Shown here: piece by piece, positions 25,549 through 33,617 of the stretch
How the letters are laid out: every line of letters starts with the position of its first letter
How positions within the stretch are numbered: the stretch's first letter is position 1
Notes under the pieces: generated by a model
The model's input: the letters and a program-made list of their open reading frames with translations, nothing else
The model's database searches: none
What the model was told of the DNA's origin: nothing
Source of the DNA: Rhizobium sp. Q54
GTDB lineage: Bacteria; Pseudomonadota; Alphaproteobacteria; SHVZ01
Assembly: GCA_945871425.1 (NCBI GenBank)
Contig: CAMBVS010000040.1
Span: 1 to 37,124, forward strand
Direction: 5' to 3'
Length of the DNA stretch: 37,124 bases
Translations under genes and position numbers: made by a program

Positions 25549-26137
25549 GTCCTTGCGCGTTGCGATGCCGCTGGTAGAGCACGGTCAGGACCGCGAAGGC
25601 CCAGAAGTTCAGCTTGTGCACGAGCCAGAGCGTCGCTTCGGCGACGTAGAAGGCGATGACGGCGACGCCCAAGGCGAGGATGAGCGTGCCGGCGGCGGCG
25701 CGCGATGCCATGGCGCCGCGCCAGAATCGGAAGGCGAGGAAGGCGCTGGCGGCCGCGAGCAGGAGCCCGGTCGCGGCGGGATAGATGATCCGCCATTGGC
25801 CGTCGGCGGCCTTTCGGGCGATCTCGCCGGCGACCTGGAACGGCACGGCGATGCGCCGGAGCAGGAACTCGCCGAACGCCAGGTCCCACGGGCCGCCGAT
25901 CTCGAACATCCGGGACTCGGCATAGGAGCGGGCCGTCGGCCCGCCGAGGACGACGCCGATGGCGAACAGCAGCCCGGCGATGACCGCCAGGCGCTGGACC
26001 ATCGGCACGTCATGGTAGTCGTGGGGAGCGAGCCGGCCGACGGCGCCCCAGAGCAGCGCCGTCGCGATCACCGGAATGCCGACGGCGGCCACCGCGGTGA
26101 GCATGGCGACGAGCGCATTCTGGATCACGTCCCACAT
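25544..26137 (-). CDS. Polytopic membrane protein, unknown
   Basis: A 197-aa protein with about five hydrophobic helices: ALVAMLTAVAAVGIPVIATALLW, LAVIAGLLFAIGVVLGG, an amphipathic stretch around residues 75-105, AATGLLLAAASAFLAFRFW, and GTLILALGVAVIAFYVAEATLW. A basic tail ends RHRNAQGH. I recognise no family. ATG 26137 has no clear Shine-Dalgarno. It is convergent with the DUF4239 gene and divergent from the 26286 gene; the 148-base gap between them contains a 6-bp hairpin (26203-26218) and a possible extended -10 (TGCTAATGT near 26229). Confidence 0.65.
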   Translation of the reverse strand: MWDVIQNALVAMLTAVAAVGIPVIATALLWGAVGRLAPHDYHDVPMVQRLAVIAGLLFAIGVVLGGPTARSYAESRMFEIGGPWDLAFGEFLLRRIAVPFQVAGEIARKAADGQWRIIYPAATGLLLAAASAFLAFRFWRGAMASRAAAGTLILALGVAVIAFYVAEATLWLVHKLNFWAFAVLTVLYQRHRNAQGH

Positions 26138-26285
26138 TTGCGTTGTCTAGCAGGCCGCCGCCGGGCGCGCACGATCCTCCTTCTCGCCGCTGCGGCAAGC
26201 GAACGCCCATGCGGGCGTCCCGGCGCCCTGCTAATGTGGCCGCGAGCGGGCGCAGGGTACGCGATCGGGGGGACGTCGAGAGGGC

Positions 26286-27413
26286 ATGCAGGATAGCCAG
26301 GACATCGCGGCGGAACGGCCGGCCGGATCGGATCCGGAACGCGGGTCGCCGCCGCCGCCGACGAGGCGTCGAACGGCGATCCTGGCCGGGGGCGTCGCGT
26401 TCGCCGTCGTCTTCCTCGCGGCCCTGGTCCTGTCGCCGGTGTTCACGCCGACGTCGATGAGCTGGGTGGCCGAGCCCGCGGCGGCGGCCTCGCCGCCGGT
26501 GCAGGAGGCCCAGGCCGCCGCCGACGATCGCGATCTGCTGGCGCGCCAGCGCGCCTTCCTCGCCGCCGAGCGCGAGCGCATGCACCAGCTCGCCGGCGAG
26601 GCGGTGTCGACCGCGACCGCGATCGAGTTCGGGGCCATGCGCATGCGGGCGCCCGGCTACGCCAGCTGGGCCTATGGCTGGGTGCAGAGCTACGTCACCT
26701 CCTACCAGATCATCGGCCGGGGCTTTGCCGGCGGCTTCCAGCATCTGACCTCCGGCCAGCCGGGCAGCACGATCGATGCGATGACCGCCGAGGTGAGCGG
26801 CGTCGTCCGCGAGCATTTCCGCGAGCAGGTGGTCCAGCCGGGGAGGACGCAGAAGGCGCTGGACGCGGAATGGAGCCGCGTCGCCGAGCTGCTCGACCAG
26901 GAATTCGCGCGTGTCGCGCGTCGCCAGGACGAGGCGCTGGCGGCGCTCCGGGTGCCGTCGCCTCCGGCGGCGGGGCTGCCGCGATCGTCAAGTGTTCCGA
27001 CGCAGGACCGCGGCAGCCTCGCGGCCGAGACGCCGGATATCGACACGATCCTGGTGAGGTCGGCGCGGCCGATGGCGGCGCGCGCCGGGATCCTGGTGCT
27101 GCGCCTCACCGAGGTCGGCTCGGTCGCCGCCATCGTCGGCTCGCTCGGCATCAGCTTCGGTCCCCTGACCGGCCTCGCCGTCGGCGTCATCGGCATCGGC
27201 CTGGTCTGGGGTATCGACTACGTCATCAACAGCATCGACGCCGCGCTCCATCGCGACGCACTCGAATCGCACGCGCTCGCTTTCGTCGATGCCCTGGAGG
27301 CGGAGACGCGCCAGCGGCTGACGACCGCGTTCAGGGCCGAGATCGACACTAGGTTCGCGGCGCTCGAGGCCGCGATGAGCGAGCGTTTCCTTGACTTGCG
27401 TCGGGGTGGCTGA
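26286..27413 (+). CDS. Membrane-anchored hypothetical protein with C-terminal hydrophobic hairpin
   Basis: A 375-aa protein with no family I know. After a short Pro/Arg-rich cytoplasmic N-terminus comes one membrane helix (about 31-50). A charged helical middle (LLARQRAFLAAERERMHQLA) follows, then a region rich in Arg and Glu around 170-210. Near the C-terminus a Gly-rich hydrophobic pair (SVAAIVGSLGISFGPLTG and AVGVIGIGLVWGIDYVI) resembles a membrane hairpin, and the last 60 residues are helical. This architecture suggests a periplasmic domain held at both ends. It lies about 95 bases before the Mic60-like gene and is probably co-transcribed. Confidence 0.65.
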   Translation: MQDSQDIAAERPAGSDPERGSPPPPTRRRTAILAGGVAFAVVFLAALVLSPVFTPTSMSWVAEPAAAASPPVQEAQAAADDRDLLARQRAFLAAERERMHQLAGEAVSTATAIEFGAMRMRAPGYASWAYGWVQSYVTSYQIIGRGFAGGFQHLTSGQPGSTIDAMTAEVSGVVREHFREQVVQPGRTQKALDAEWSRVAELLDQEFARVARRQDEALAALRVPSPPAAGLPRSSSVPTQDRGSLAAETPDIDTILVRSARPMAARAGILVLRLTEVGSVAAIVGSLGISFGPLTGLAVGVIGIGLVWGIDYVINSIDAALHRDALESHALAFVDALEAETRQRLTTAFRAEIDTRFAALEAAMSERFLDLRRGG

Positions 27414-27507
27414 TGAGATGCCGGCTCCCCGCCGAGGCGTCGGCGGGGGCCCGGGACGGGGGATTGAGCGGGAGGCGTCCGAGGGAGGCTTCCGCCAGCG
27501 AGGCAGA

Positions 27508-28539
27508 ATGGCGACAGGGTCGAAGGGCAAAGGTCCCCAGGGGGACAACGGCCGGAAGGACGACGCGGCGACGACGCCGCGGAGTCGCCGCAAGGTGCTG
27601 CCCTCGTTGAGTTCGGCCGACGTCTCCGGCCTCGACGAGAGCGCGCAGGAACGAATTGCATCATCCCGGGCGAAGTTGGCCGCCTCGGCAACGGAAGGCG
27701 CCCGCCCGTCGGCGTCGGCGCCTGCCGAAGCGCGAGCGGCCGCGACCTCGACGATCCGGACAATCGAGACCAACAAGGACCGACGAACCATGACGAAGAC
27801 CGAGACGAAGACCGACCAGCCGGCCGCCGCAAACGACGACCTGCCCAACAAGGTGGTCGCGGCCAAGTCGCTGGCGGGCTCGGCCATCGGGGTCGCCGCC
27901 CTCGCGGCGGCGGTGGCGCTGGCCGCGCTCATCGCCGGCCCCGTCGGCGACGAGCGTTACCTGCTCCGCCAGGACGTCGCCCAGCTGAAGAACGAGGGGC
28001 GCGCGCTGACTCTGGCGCTGGCGGTCGAGCAGACGCGGATGGCGATCCAGCGTTCGTCGGCGCCGTTCGAGCCGGTGGTCGCCGGGATCGCTTCGGTCGT
28101 CGGCGGCGATGCGGAAGCGCAGAGCCTGGTCGAGGTGCTGAAGCCGCTGGCACGGACCGGCGTTCCGACCCTCCGCCAGCTCAACAGCGATTTCGGCAGC
28201 CTGGCCGGGCCGGCGCTGGTGGCGAGCGCGCTTCCGGGCGAGCCGTCGTGGATCTCCCAGACCTTCGCGCGGGTGGCGGGCTGGACCACCAAGATCAGCG
28301 CGCAGCTGCCGATCGAGACCTTCTCGCCGCCGACCCGCAGGGCTTTGGAGGCTGCCAACGCGGCGCTCGGCCGCGACGACCTGAAGGCGGCGCTGGACGC
28401 GGTCAAGGACATTGATTCCTCCGCGCGCGCGACGTTGCAGCCGTGGCTGGTCTCGGCGTCCCGCCGGGCTGCGGCCGAGGATGCGCTCTCGCGGCTGTCC
28501 GAGCTGGCGACCAAGCGCCTCGCCGCCAAGCGCGCCTGA
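27508..28539 (+). CDS. Mic60/mitofilin-like membrane protein (paralog 1)
   Basis: A 343-aa protein from the preferred ATG 27508 (GAGG 5 bases upstream). In-frame ATG 27418 and ATG 27790 remain possible because the first 90 residues are disordered and basic. A single membrane helix (SAIGVAALAAAVALAALIAG) is followed by a short helix and the mitofilin-type C-terminal region: GVPTLRQLNSDFGSLAGPAL, then ALGRDDLKAALDAVKDI and a final PWLVSASRRAAAEDALSRL. Alphaproteobacterial Mic60 shapes inner-membrane curvature. This copy lacks the long coiled coil and is not beside heme genes as canonical mic60 usually is. A second paralog lies at 32032. Confidence 0.72.
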   Translation: MATGSKGKGPQGDNGRKDDAATTPRSRRKVLPSLSSADVSGLDESAQERIASSRAKLAASATEGARPSASAPAEARAAATSTIRTIETNKDRRTMTKTETKTDQPAAANDDLPNKVVAAKSLAGSAIGVAALAAAVALAALIAGPVGDERYLLRQDVAQLKNEGRALTLALAVEQTRMAIQRSSAPFEPVVAGIASVVGGDAEAQSLVEVLKPLARTGVPTLRQLNSDFGSLAGPALVASALPGEPSWISQTFARVAGWTTKISAQLPIETFSPPTRRALEAANAALGRDDLKAALDAVKDIDSSARATLQPWLVSASRRAAAEDALSRLSELATKRLAAKRA

Positions 28540-28572
28540 CCCGGCGGAGCGGGGAAGAGCGGAGATGGCGCG

Positions 28573-28995
28573 ATGACGATGGGCCGCTTCGACTACCGCA
28601 GCGTCGTCGCGCGGCTGCTCTTCAGCGGCTTCCTGATCTTCGCTACCTACAATCCGAGCGGCTATTCCTACGTTCACTGGGTCGCCGCATGGTCCCTTGA
28701 CCAGTGGGAGATCAAGATGCTCGCCGGCATCCTCCTCCTCGGCCTGCTGATCTATCTGTTGCAGACGACCGTTTCCGCGCTCAAGCCGTCGCGGGTCGCC
28801 TACGTCGTCATCGCCTGCGGATCGGCGAGTCTCGTCCTTGCCCAGGCCGGCCTGATCGATCTCTCGCTCTGGTCGACATGGGTGAATGTCGGCCTGGTCA
28901 CGGCGGTCGTGCTGCTGACGGTCGGCATGTCGCTCTCGCATATCAGCCACCGGCTCGCCGGCGTCGTCCACACCGAGGAGGTGGCGCGCTTCTAG
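28573..28995 (+). CDS. DUF6524-family membrane protein
   Basis: A 140-aa inner-membrane protein with four helices, recognised by the N-terminal LLFSGFLIFATYNPSGYSYVHW stretch characteristic of DUF6524, followed by KMLAGILLLGLLIYLL, VAYVVIACGSASLVLAQAG and VNVGLVTAVVLLTVGMSLSH. The ATG at 28573 has GGAG 8 bases upstream. Function unknown. It follows the Mic60-like gene by 33 bases, so they are likely co-transcribed. Confidence 0.8.
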   Translation: MTMGRFDYRSVVARLLFSGFLIFATYNPSGYSYVHWVAAWSLDQWEIKMLAGILLLGLLIYLLQTTVSALKPSRVAYVVIACGSASLVLAQAGLIDLSLWSTWVNVGLVTAVVLLTVGMSLSHISHRLAGVVHTEEVARF

Positions 28996-29079
28996 CCGTC
29001 GTGGCTTCGGGCGTCGTCTCGTCCGGATCCGTGCTGCGGTCTAGCCGAGCCACCTTCCATGATGCCGCCGGACCCATAG

Positions 29080-30006
29080 ATGACATCGCCTTCGAACTTC
29101 GATAGCCCGCGCCGTGGGCGCCCCGCCGGGCGCGCGGCGGCGAAAGCCGACGTCTTCGTGCTGAGCTGCATGGACTACCGCCTGGTCGACGACGTCACCG
29201 CCTACCTGACCCAGCGCGGACTCGACGAACGCTACAGCGAGGTCCGGATTGCCGGCGGCGGCCTCGCCGCGGTCGACGGCACCCGGCCGAACTGGGTCGG
29301 CACGGTGTGGGAGAACCTGGCCCTGTCGCGGCAGATCCACGGCGTTCGCCGGCTGCTGGTCATCAATCACCGGGATTGCTCTGCCGTCGCCCATCGCTTC
29401 GGGCGCGCCGCCGTCGCCGATCCCGATGCCGAGTTCCGTCTGCACGTCCGCATCTGCCAGGAGGTCGTCGACGAGGCGATGCGCCGCGATCCGACGCTCG
29501 AGGTCGAATGCGGCTTCATGGAGCTCGACGGGCGGGTCCAGCGCATCGTCACCCAGCCGCCCCGCGCCGGCGCGACGTCCTCGCCGATCGCCGCCCCCGA
29601 TCGCCGGGCGGCGTTCACCGAACGCGTGCGGGCGCGGCTGTCGGGACGCCCGATCGATCGCGCGGCCCAGTTCGATCTGCTGCGGCTCGGCGTCACCGAG
29701 CACGGCCTGGCCGCCGACGAGGCGGATGCCGTCCTCCGCTCGACCGTGGCCGAGTCGGACGGCCGCCTCGGCCGCGATACCGAATTGGCGGTCGAGAGCT
29801 TCCTGCTCTCCCGCGCCGGGCGCCGCCGCCGTGTGTCCCGTGCCGATTTCGAGGCGGCGGCGCGGCTCCTGCGGATGGGCAACGAGACCGGCATCGACGG
29901 CATCGCCGCCCGCCAGCGCGTCAAAGGCATCATGGGGCGCCAGGGGATACGGCCGCGGCCGGTGCTGTGGCCGCCCTTCAGCCGGCGCTGGTATAACCAG
30001 ATCTAG
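29080..30006 (+). CDS. Beta-carbonic-anhydrase-like domain fused to a novel C-terminal domain
   Basis: A 308-aa protein. Residues about 24-160 resemble beta-carbonic anhydrase: SCMDYR supplies Cys30, Asp32 and Arg34 (CxDxR), IAGGGLA follows, and HGVRRLLVINHRDC supplies His97 and Cys100 (HxxC), so all zinc ligands and the Asp-Arg dyad are present. Overall similarity is otherwise low and the region is long. Residues 204-308 match the protein at 23864-24310. No signal peptide; the ends are basic. It could be an active hydratase or a zinc-binding module with another role. The convergent MlaA-like gene ends 6 bases away. Confidence 0.78.
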   Translation: MTSPSNFDSPRRGRPAGRAAAKADVFVLSCMDYRLVDDVTAYLTQRGLDERYSEVRIAGGGLAAVDGTRPNWVGTVWENLALSRQIHGVRRLLVINHRDCSAVAHRFGRAAVADPDAEFRLHVRICQEVVDEAMRRDPTLEVECGFMELDGRVQRIVTQPPRAGATSSPIAAPDRRAAFTERVRARLSGRPIDRAAQFDLLRLGVTEHGLAADEADAVLRSTVAESDGRLGRDTELAVESFLLSRAGRRRRVSRADFEAAARLLRMGNETGIDGIAARQRVKGIMGRQGIRPRPVLWPPFSRRWYNQI

Positions 30007-30012
30007 GCATCT

Positions 30013-30720
30013 TCAGGGAGGACCGACGGCCGCGCAGCGCTGCTGCCTTTGAACGAGGTAGGTCTCGCGGACGCCGTCATATGAGGTCTCCCGCCAGGCC
30101 TCGGGCGGACCTTCGATCTGCCGGGCGATGGCGAGGGTGGCGGCGATGTCCAGGATCTCGACGATCGCGAAGGCCTGGACGGTGGGAGGAAAGCCGACGA
30201 ACGGCGACAGCATCCCGTAAATCAGCAGGTTGGCGAACCCGACGTCGGAAACCGCGTCGCGAAGCGTGCGGGGCCCGGTGAAGGGCAGCACCACGTAAGG
30301 GCCGGCCGGCACGCCCCAGGTGCAGAGCGCGAGGCCGATATCGGTCTGGTCCGGCGGCAGGTTCCACTCGCTCGCCCGGTCGACGGCGCCGAGATAGCCG
30401 AAGGTCGTGTTGATGGCGAAGCGCTTGGCCGCATGCCAGGAGCGCGCGCCGTCGCCGGCGATGGCATAGGCGCCCACGGTCAACGGCTCGTTGACAAGGT
30501 TGATCAGGATGTTGGCCGCGCCGTCCTTGACCCAGTCCGGCACGGCTGCGGCCGGGCCTACGCTGAGCACGGGCTCGAAGCGGGCGGCGAGATCGGCATT
30601 GAAGCCGAACATGGTGTGGTTGAACCACTCGAGCCAGGTCTCGGCCCGCGCCGCCGGCGGCGCCACGGCGAGGGTCGCGCCGATCAGGACCAGCCGCAGC
30701 CAAGCGCGGAGACGAGGCAT
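30013..30720 (-). CDS. MlaA/VacJ-like periplasmic protein without lipobox
   Basis: A 235-aa protein of the MlaA (VacJ) type, which removes phospholipids from the outer membrane outer leaflet. Matching stretches are WFNHTMFGFN near the N-terminus, NILINLVNEPLTVG, KRFAINTTFGYLGAVDRA, TDIGLALCTWGVPAGPYVVLPFTGP and TLRDAVSD. The signal peptide ends PPAARAE and has no lipobox Cys, unlike MlaA, so it is soluble or differently anchored. ATG 30720 is preferred to GTG 30726 because GGAG is 8 bases upstream. It follows the 30723 gene by 2 bases, so the two are co-translated. Confidence 0.85.
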   Translation of the reverse strand: MPRLRAWLRLVLIGATLAVAPPAARAETWLEWFNHTMFGFNADLAARFEPVLSVGPAAAVPDWVKDGAANILINLVNEPLTVGAYAIAGDGARSWHAAKRFAINTTFGYLGAVDRASEWNLPPDQTDIGLALCTWGVPAGPYVVLPFTGPRTLRDAVSDVGFANLLIYGMLSPFVGFPPTVQAFAIVEILDIAATLAIARQIEGPPEAWRETSYDGVRETYLVQRQQRCAAVGPP

Positions 30721-30722
30721 GA

Positions 30723-31202
30723 TCACAGCTCCGGCCGCAGGCTGGTCGAAGCTGTCGCCGCCGCAAGCGGACGAGGGGCGTCGCGCAGCGCCCGCAGCTC
30801 GTTCATGCGATGGATCAGGCTGCGGAGATCGCGATTGTCGGTCCAGCGCAGCATCAGTGCATTCTCCGCGAAGGCGTCCCTGAAATAGCGTCCGGTCGGT
30901 TGCGGGCTGCCAGGATAGGAGAACCGCACATACTCGACCAGCAGCAGCGACCGGACGATATGCGCGGCCGCCAGGTCTTCGAGGAAGATGGTCGTCTCGA
31001 TCTCGCGTTCGACATGCAACAGCATGTCGAGAATGTTGAGCAGGAGGCCCGAGCGATGGATCTCGATTCGGTCCGAAAACAACCGGATGTTGCCGCCGAT
31101 GCCGTAGGCGACGCGCTCGGGGCGCGGCCCCTGGCGGCGGTCGTCATCTTCATCTTTGGCGCCGGTGCGATAGCGGAATATCCGACCTAAGGCAGCGAGC
31201 AT
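30723..31202 (-). CDS. Hypothetical protein, possibly PH-like fold
   Basis: A 159-aa soluble protein. After a basic, acidic-patched N-terminus (residues 1-33) comes GGNIRLFSDRIEIHRSGLLLNILDMLL, a strand-rich segment, and a final helix RDLRSLIHRMNELRALRD. The order of I-x-I-x-R-x-G, hydrophobic strands and a C-terminal helix is reminiscent of bacterial PH-type domains, but I cannot confirm a family. ATG 31202 has GGAG 8 bases upstream. It is co-transcribed with the MlaA-like gene and divergent from the ParA-like gene. Confidence 0.65.
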   Translation of the reverse strand: MLAALGRIFRYRTGAKDEDDDRRQGPRPERVAYGIGGNIRLFSDRIEIHRSGLLLNILDMLLHVEREIETTIFLEDLAAAHIVRSLLLVEYVRFSYPGSPQPTGRYFRDAFAENALMLRWTDNRDLRSLIHRMNELRALRDAPRPLAAATASTSLRPEL

Positions 31203-31247
31203 CGGTGGTCTCCGGGGAGGGCGGCTTGCTTCACCGTCTACCGAAAG

Positions 31248-31255
31248 ACTATAGC
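31248..31255. promoter_or_regulatory. Candidate divergent -10 region
   Basis: The 94-base gap between the divergent 31202 and 31297 genes contains ACTATAGC. On the - strand this reads TATAGT, five of six to the sigma-70 -10 consensus, and on the + strand TATAGC, with TTGCTT 18 bases upstream. The - strand -35 is not well spaced. The site is weak evidence only. Confidence 0.3.
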
Positions 31256-31296
31256 TAGGTGTCACTGTCCAAGTGTAGCCCAGTAGTCGGGGAGGC

Positions 31297-31944
31297 ATGG
31301 CGGGAAAGGTCATCGTCGCGGCGACGGCCAAGGGAGGCGCGGGGAAATCGACCTCGATCGCCTGCCTTGCGATCTATTGGAGCATGCAGGGGCGCAAGGT
31401 CGGCCTGGTCGACACCGACGACAACCAGACGCTGACCCGCTGGCACAGCAAAGGCTCCCTGCTCTCGAAGCTGCCCATTCGAACCGAGACCGAGATCGAC
31501 GAGGTGCTGCCGGCGATCGAGGCGCTGAAGGCTCGCAACGACCTGGTTCTCGTCGATTGCGCCGGCGCCAACACCCAGGCGACGATCTTCGCGGTCGGCG
31601 CCGCCGATCTCGTGCTGATCCCGGTGATGACGGACGAGGCCAATCTCTTCGAGGCTCTGCGCATGCGCAAGGTGGTGGATAGCGCGGCGAAGCTGTCCCG
31701 GCGCAAGATCGTCGCCCGCACCTTCCTTAACCGGACCAAGCGCGCGGCGGTGACCGGCCACACGCGCGAGCAGCTCGTGGCTTTCGGCGCGGCGCCCCTG
31801 GAGGCGACCCTGCCGGATCGGGCCGTCTATCAGGAAGCCTCCTTCCACGGCTCGGCGCCGACCGTGCTGTCGCCCAAATCCCCCGCGGCGAAGGAGATCG
31901 GCGCGCTCGCCCGCGAGATCGAGAGTCTGCTGTCGGGTCGATGA
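31297..31944 (+). CDS. Orphan ParA/MinD-type ATPase
   Basis: A 215-aa ParA-superfamily P-loop ATPase. The deviant Walker A KGGAGKST lies at residues 12-19 with the signature Lys12. The A' motif is LVDTDDNQT, Walker B is LVLVDCAG, and PVMTDEANLFEALRM follows. There is no N-terminal helix-turn-helix, so it is the short type used for positioning proteinaceous or membrane cargoes as well as DNA. No ParB or centromere-like repeats are visible nearby. GGGGAGG is the ribosome binding site. The Mic60-like gene follows after 87 bases. Confidence 0.85.
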   Translation: MAGKVIVAATAKGGAGKSTSIACLAIYWSMQGRKVGLVDTDDNQTLTRWHSKGSLLSKLPIRTETEIDEVLPAIEALKARNDLVLVDCAGANTQATIFAVGAADLVLIPVMTDEANLFEALRMRKVVDSAAKLSRRKIVARTFLNRTKRAAVTGHTREQLVAFGAAPLEATLPDRAVYQEASFHGSAPTVLSPKSPAAKEIGALAREIESLLSGR

Positions 31945-32031
31945 CCCGCCCTGCGTCGAAGTAGGGCTACCCTCCCGTTGCCCGCTGATGGAATAATGGT
32001 CCCTTGAGATGAGATCGCAGGGGGGCGTGGC

Positions 32032-33531
32032 ATGAGCGAGGACATGAAGCGGGAGGGGCCGGCGGTACCGCCGGCATCGCAGATTGCCGCGGCTGCCTCG
32101 GCCGGGGCCAAGACGCCGGGCGATGCTGCGGCCACGACACCGCCGTCGCCATCCGCCGCCCCGGCGAAGCCGGCCGACCTCGCGCCCAAGGCACCGCCGC
32201 TGCCTCCGTCGCCGGGTCTGGGGAAGCCGGTGCCCGGCACGGCGGCCGATCCGGCGAAGGCGACGCCGCAGCCGACCCCGGCCCCCGGCAAGCCGGATGC
32301 CAAGGTGGTCGTCGAGCCGACCAAGCCGATCTTGCCGCCGCCGGCGGCGGTCGAAACGCCCGTGGCGGCACGCTCCGGCCGCGGCCTCGCTTGGCTCGCC
32401 CTCGCCATCGGCCTGCTCGGGCTTGCCGCCGGCGTGGCCGCCGTCGCCGGTCCCCGGCTTCTCGCCCTTGCCGACCGGCAGTTCCCGCAATCCACGTGGA
32501 TCGAACCGGCCGGACGGTTGCTGAATCCCGGCTGGTCGGTGACCGCGGCCGAGTTCGATCGCCGGGTCAGCCTGCTGGAAGGCGTGCTGGCCAAGGCGCG
32601 GCCGGGCGCGGTCTCCCGCGAGGACGTCGTCGAGCTGCTGCTCGGCCGTCTCGAAGGCAAGCAGGGCACCGAGGCCCGGGTTGTCGTGGACGGTCTCAAG
32701 CGCGAGACGGCCGATCTCGCCCGCGGGCTCGAGCAGGCCCGACAGGCCGCCGAGGCGCGGACGACGGCGCTCGCGGCCCGCGTCGACGGGGTCGAGCCGA
32801 AGCTGGCGGCGCTCGGGACCCGCATCGACGGGATCGACGGCGGGCTTGCCGCCGCCAAGACATCCGTCGACGAGATCCGCGCCCAGGTCGCGGCGCTCAG
32901 CCCGCTGGCGGAACGGACCGGGCGGATCGAGTCGGAGACGGCAGCCATCGTCAAGCGCCTGGACGAGACTGTCGGCGCGCTCGACGAGATCAAGCGCCGC
33001 GCCGTCGGGCCCGAACGGCTGCTCGTCGCCGTGCTTCAGCTCCAGATCTCTTCGCAGACCGGCCGGCCGTTCGCCGGCGAGCTCCGACTGGTCCGCCAGA
33101 TCATCGGCGACGACCCGACGCTGGCACGCCCGCTCGAGTCGCTTTCGGTTCCGGCGCAACGGGGCGCTCCGACCCTGGCCGATCTCAGGGATCAGTTCGG
33201 GCAGGCCTCCGGCGTCATCGTCGAACGCGGCGTGCGCGACAGCCGGACCTGGTTGGAGCGCGTCGGCGCCGGCGTGAAAGGGACGCTGGCCGGCGTCGGC
33301 CTGACCCCGCCGCCGCCGCTGACGCCGGTCGAGGCGTCGGTGGTGGAAGCGCAGCGCCAGCTCGCCAACGGCAACCTGCTGGCGGCGCTGACGGAGCTCG
33401 AGACCCTGGACGCGCCGGTCCGCGCGCTCGCCGGCGGCTGGATCGCCCAGGCTCAGCTGCGGCTGGCGGTCGACCAGGCGGTTGCCGCCGTCACCAACGC
33501 GGCGCTCGAACGGGCCAGCAAGGCGCCCTGA
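32032..33531 (+). CDS. Mic60/mitofilin-like membrane protein (paralog 2, with coiled coil)
   Basis: A 499-aa protein with the full alphaproteobacterial Mic60 layout: a disordered Pro/Ala/Lys-rich N-terminus (1-120), one membrane helix (WLALAIGLLGLAAGVAAVAG, about 123-142), a long coiled coil (about 175-320; GLEQARQAAEARTTALAARV and similar), then the mitofilin C-terminal region with RGAPTLADLRDQFGQASG and QRQLANGNLLAALTELETLD. The ATG follows AGGGGGGCG. The C-terminus parallels the paralog at 27508. Canonical mic60 normally lies beside hemC/hemD-type genes, so this is probably a second copy. It lies between a ParA-type ATPase and a PstS-like gene. Confidence 0.75.
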   Translation: MSEDMKREGPAVPPASQIAAAASAGAKTPGDAAATTPPSPSAAPAKPADLAPKAPPLPPSPGLGKPVPGTAADPAKATPQPTPAPGKPDAKVVVEPTKPILPPPAAVETPVAARSGRGLAWLALAIGLLGLAAGVAAVAGPRLLALADRQFPQSTWIEPAGRLLNPGWSVTAAEFDRRVSLLEGVLAKARPGAVSREDVVELLLGRLEGKQGTEARVVVDGLKRETADLARGLEQARQAAEARTTALAARVDGVEPKLAALGTRIDGIDGGLAAAKTSVDEIRAQVAALSPLAERTGRIESETAAIVKRLDETVGALDEIKRRAVGPERLLVAVLQLQISSQTGRPFAGELRLVRQIIGDDPTLARPLESLSVPAQRGAPTLADLRDQFGQASGVIVERGVRDSRTWLERVGAGVKGTLAGVGLTPPPPLTPVEASVVEAQRQLANGNLLAALTELETLDAPVRALAGGWIAQAQLRLAVDQAVAAVTNAALERASKAP

Positions 33532-33617
33532 CCGGGATCGGTTGTTGAACCCGGTTGCTAGACCGGGATACAGTCCACCTCGGGTGGTTGGCTTACGCGG
33601 CGGCGGGATTCCTCTTC

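Noticed and set aside
29080..31944. A carboxysome or other bacterial microcompartment, suggested by carbonic anhydrase plus ParA-like ATPase
   Set aside because: No shell (BMC or pentameric) proteins, no RuBisCO and no McdB-like protein in the window.
31297..31944. Plasmid or chromosome partition locus
   Set aside because: No ParB gene, no parS-like repeats and no replication initiator are seen nearby.
31255..33159. Long - strand open frame (about 634 codons) opposite the ParA-like and Mic60-like genes
   Set aside because: Same reason: an antisense shadow in GC-rich DNA over genes with clear family motifs.
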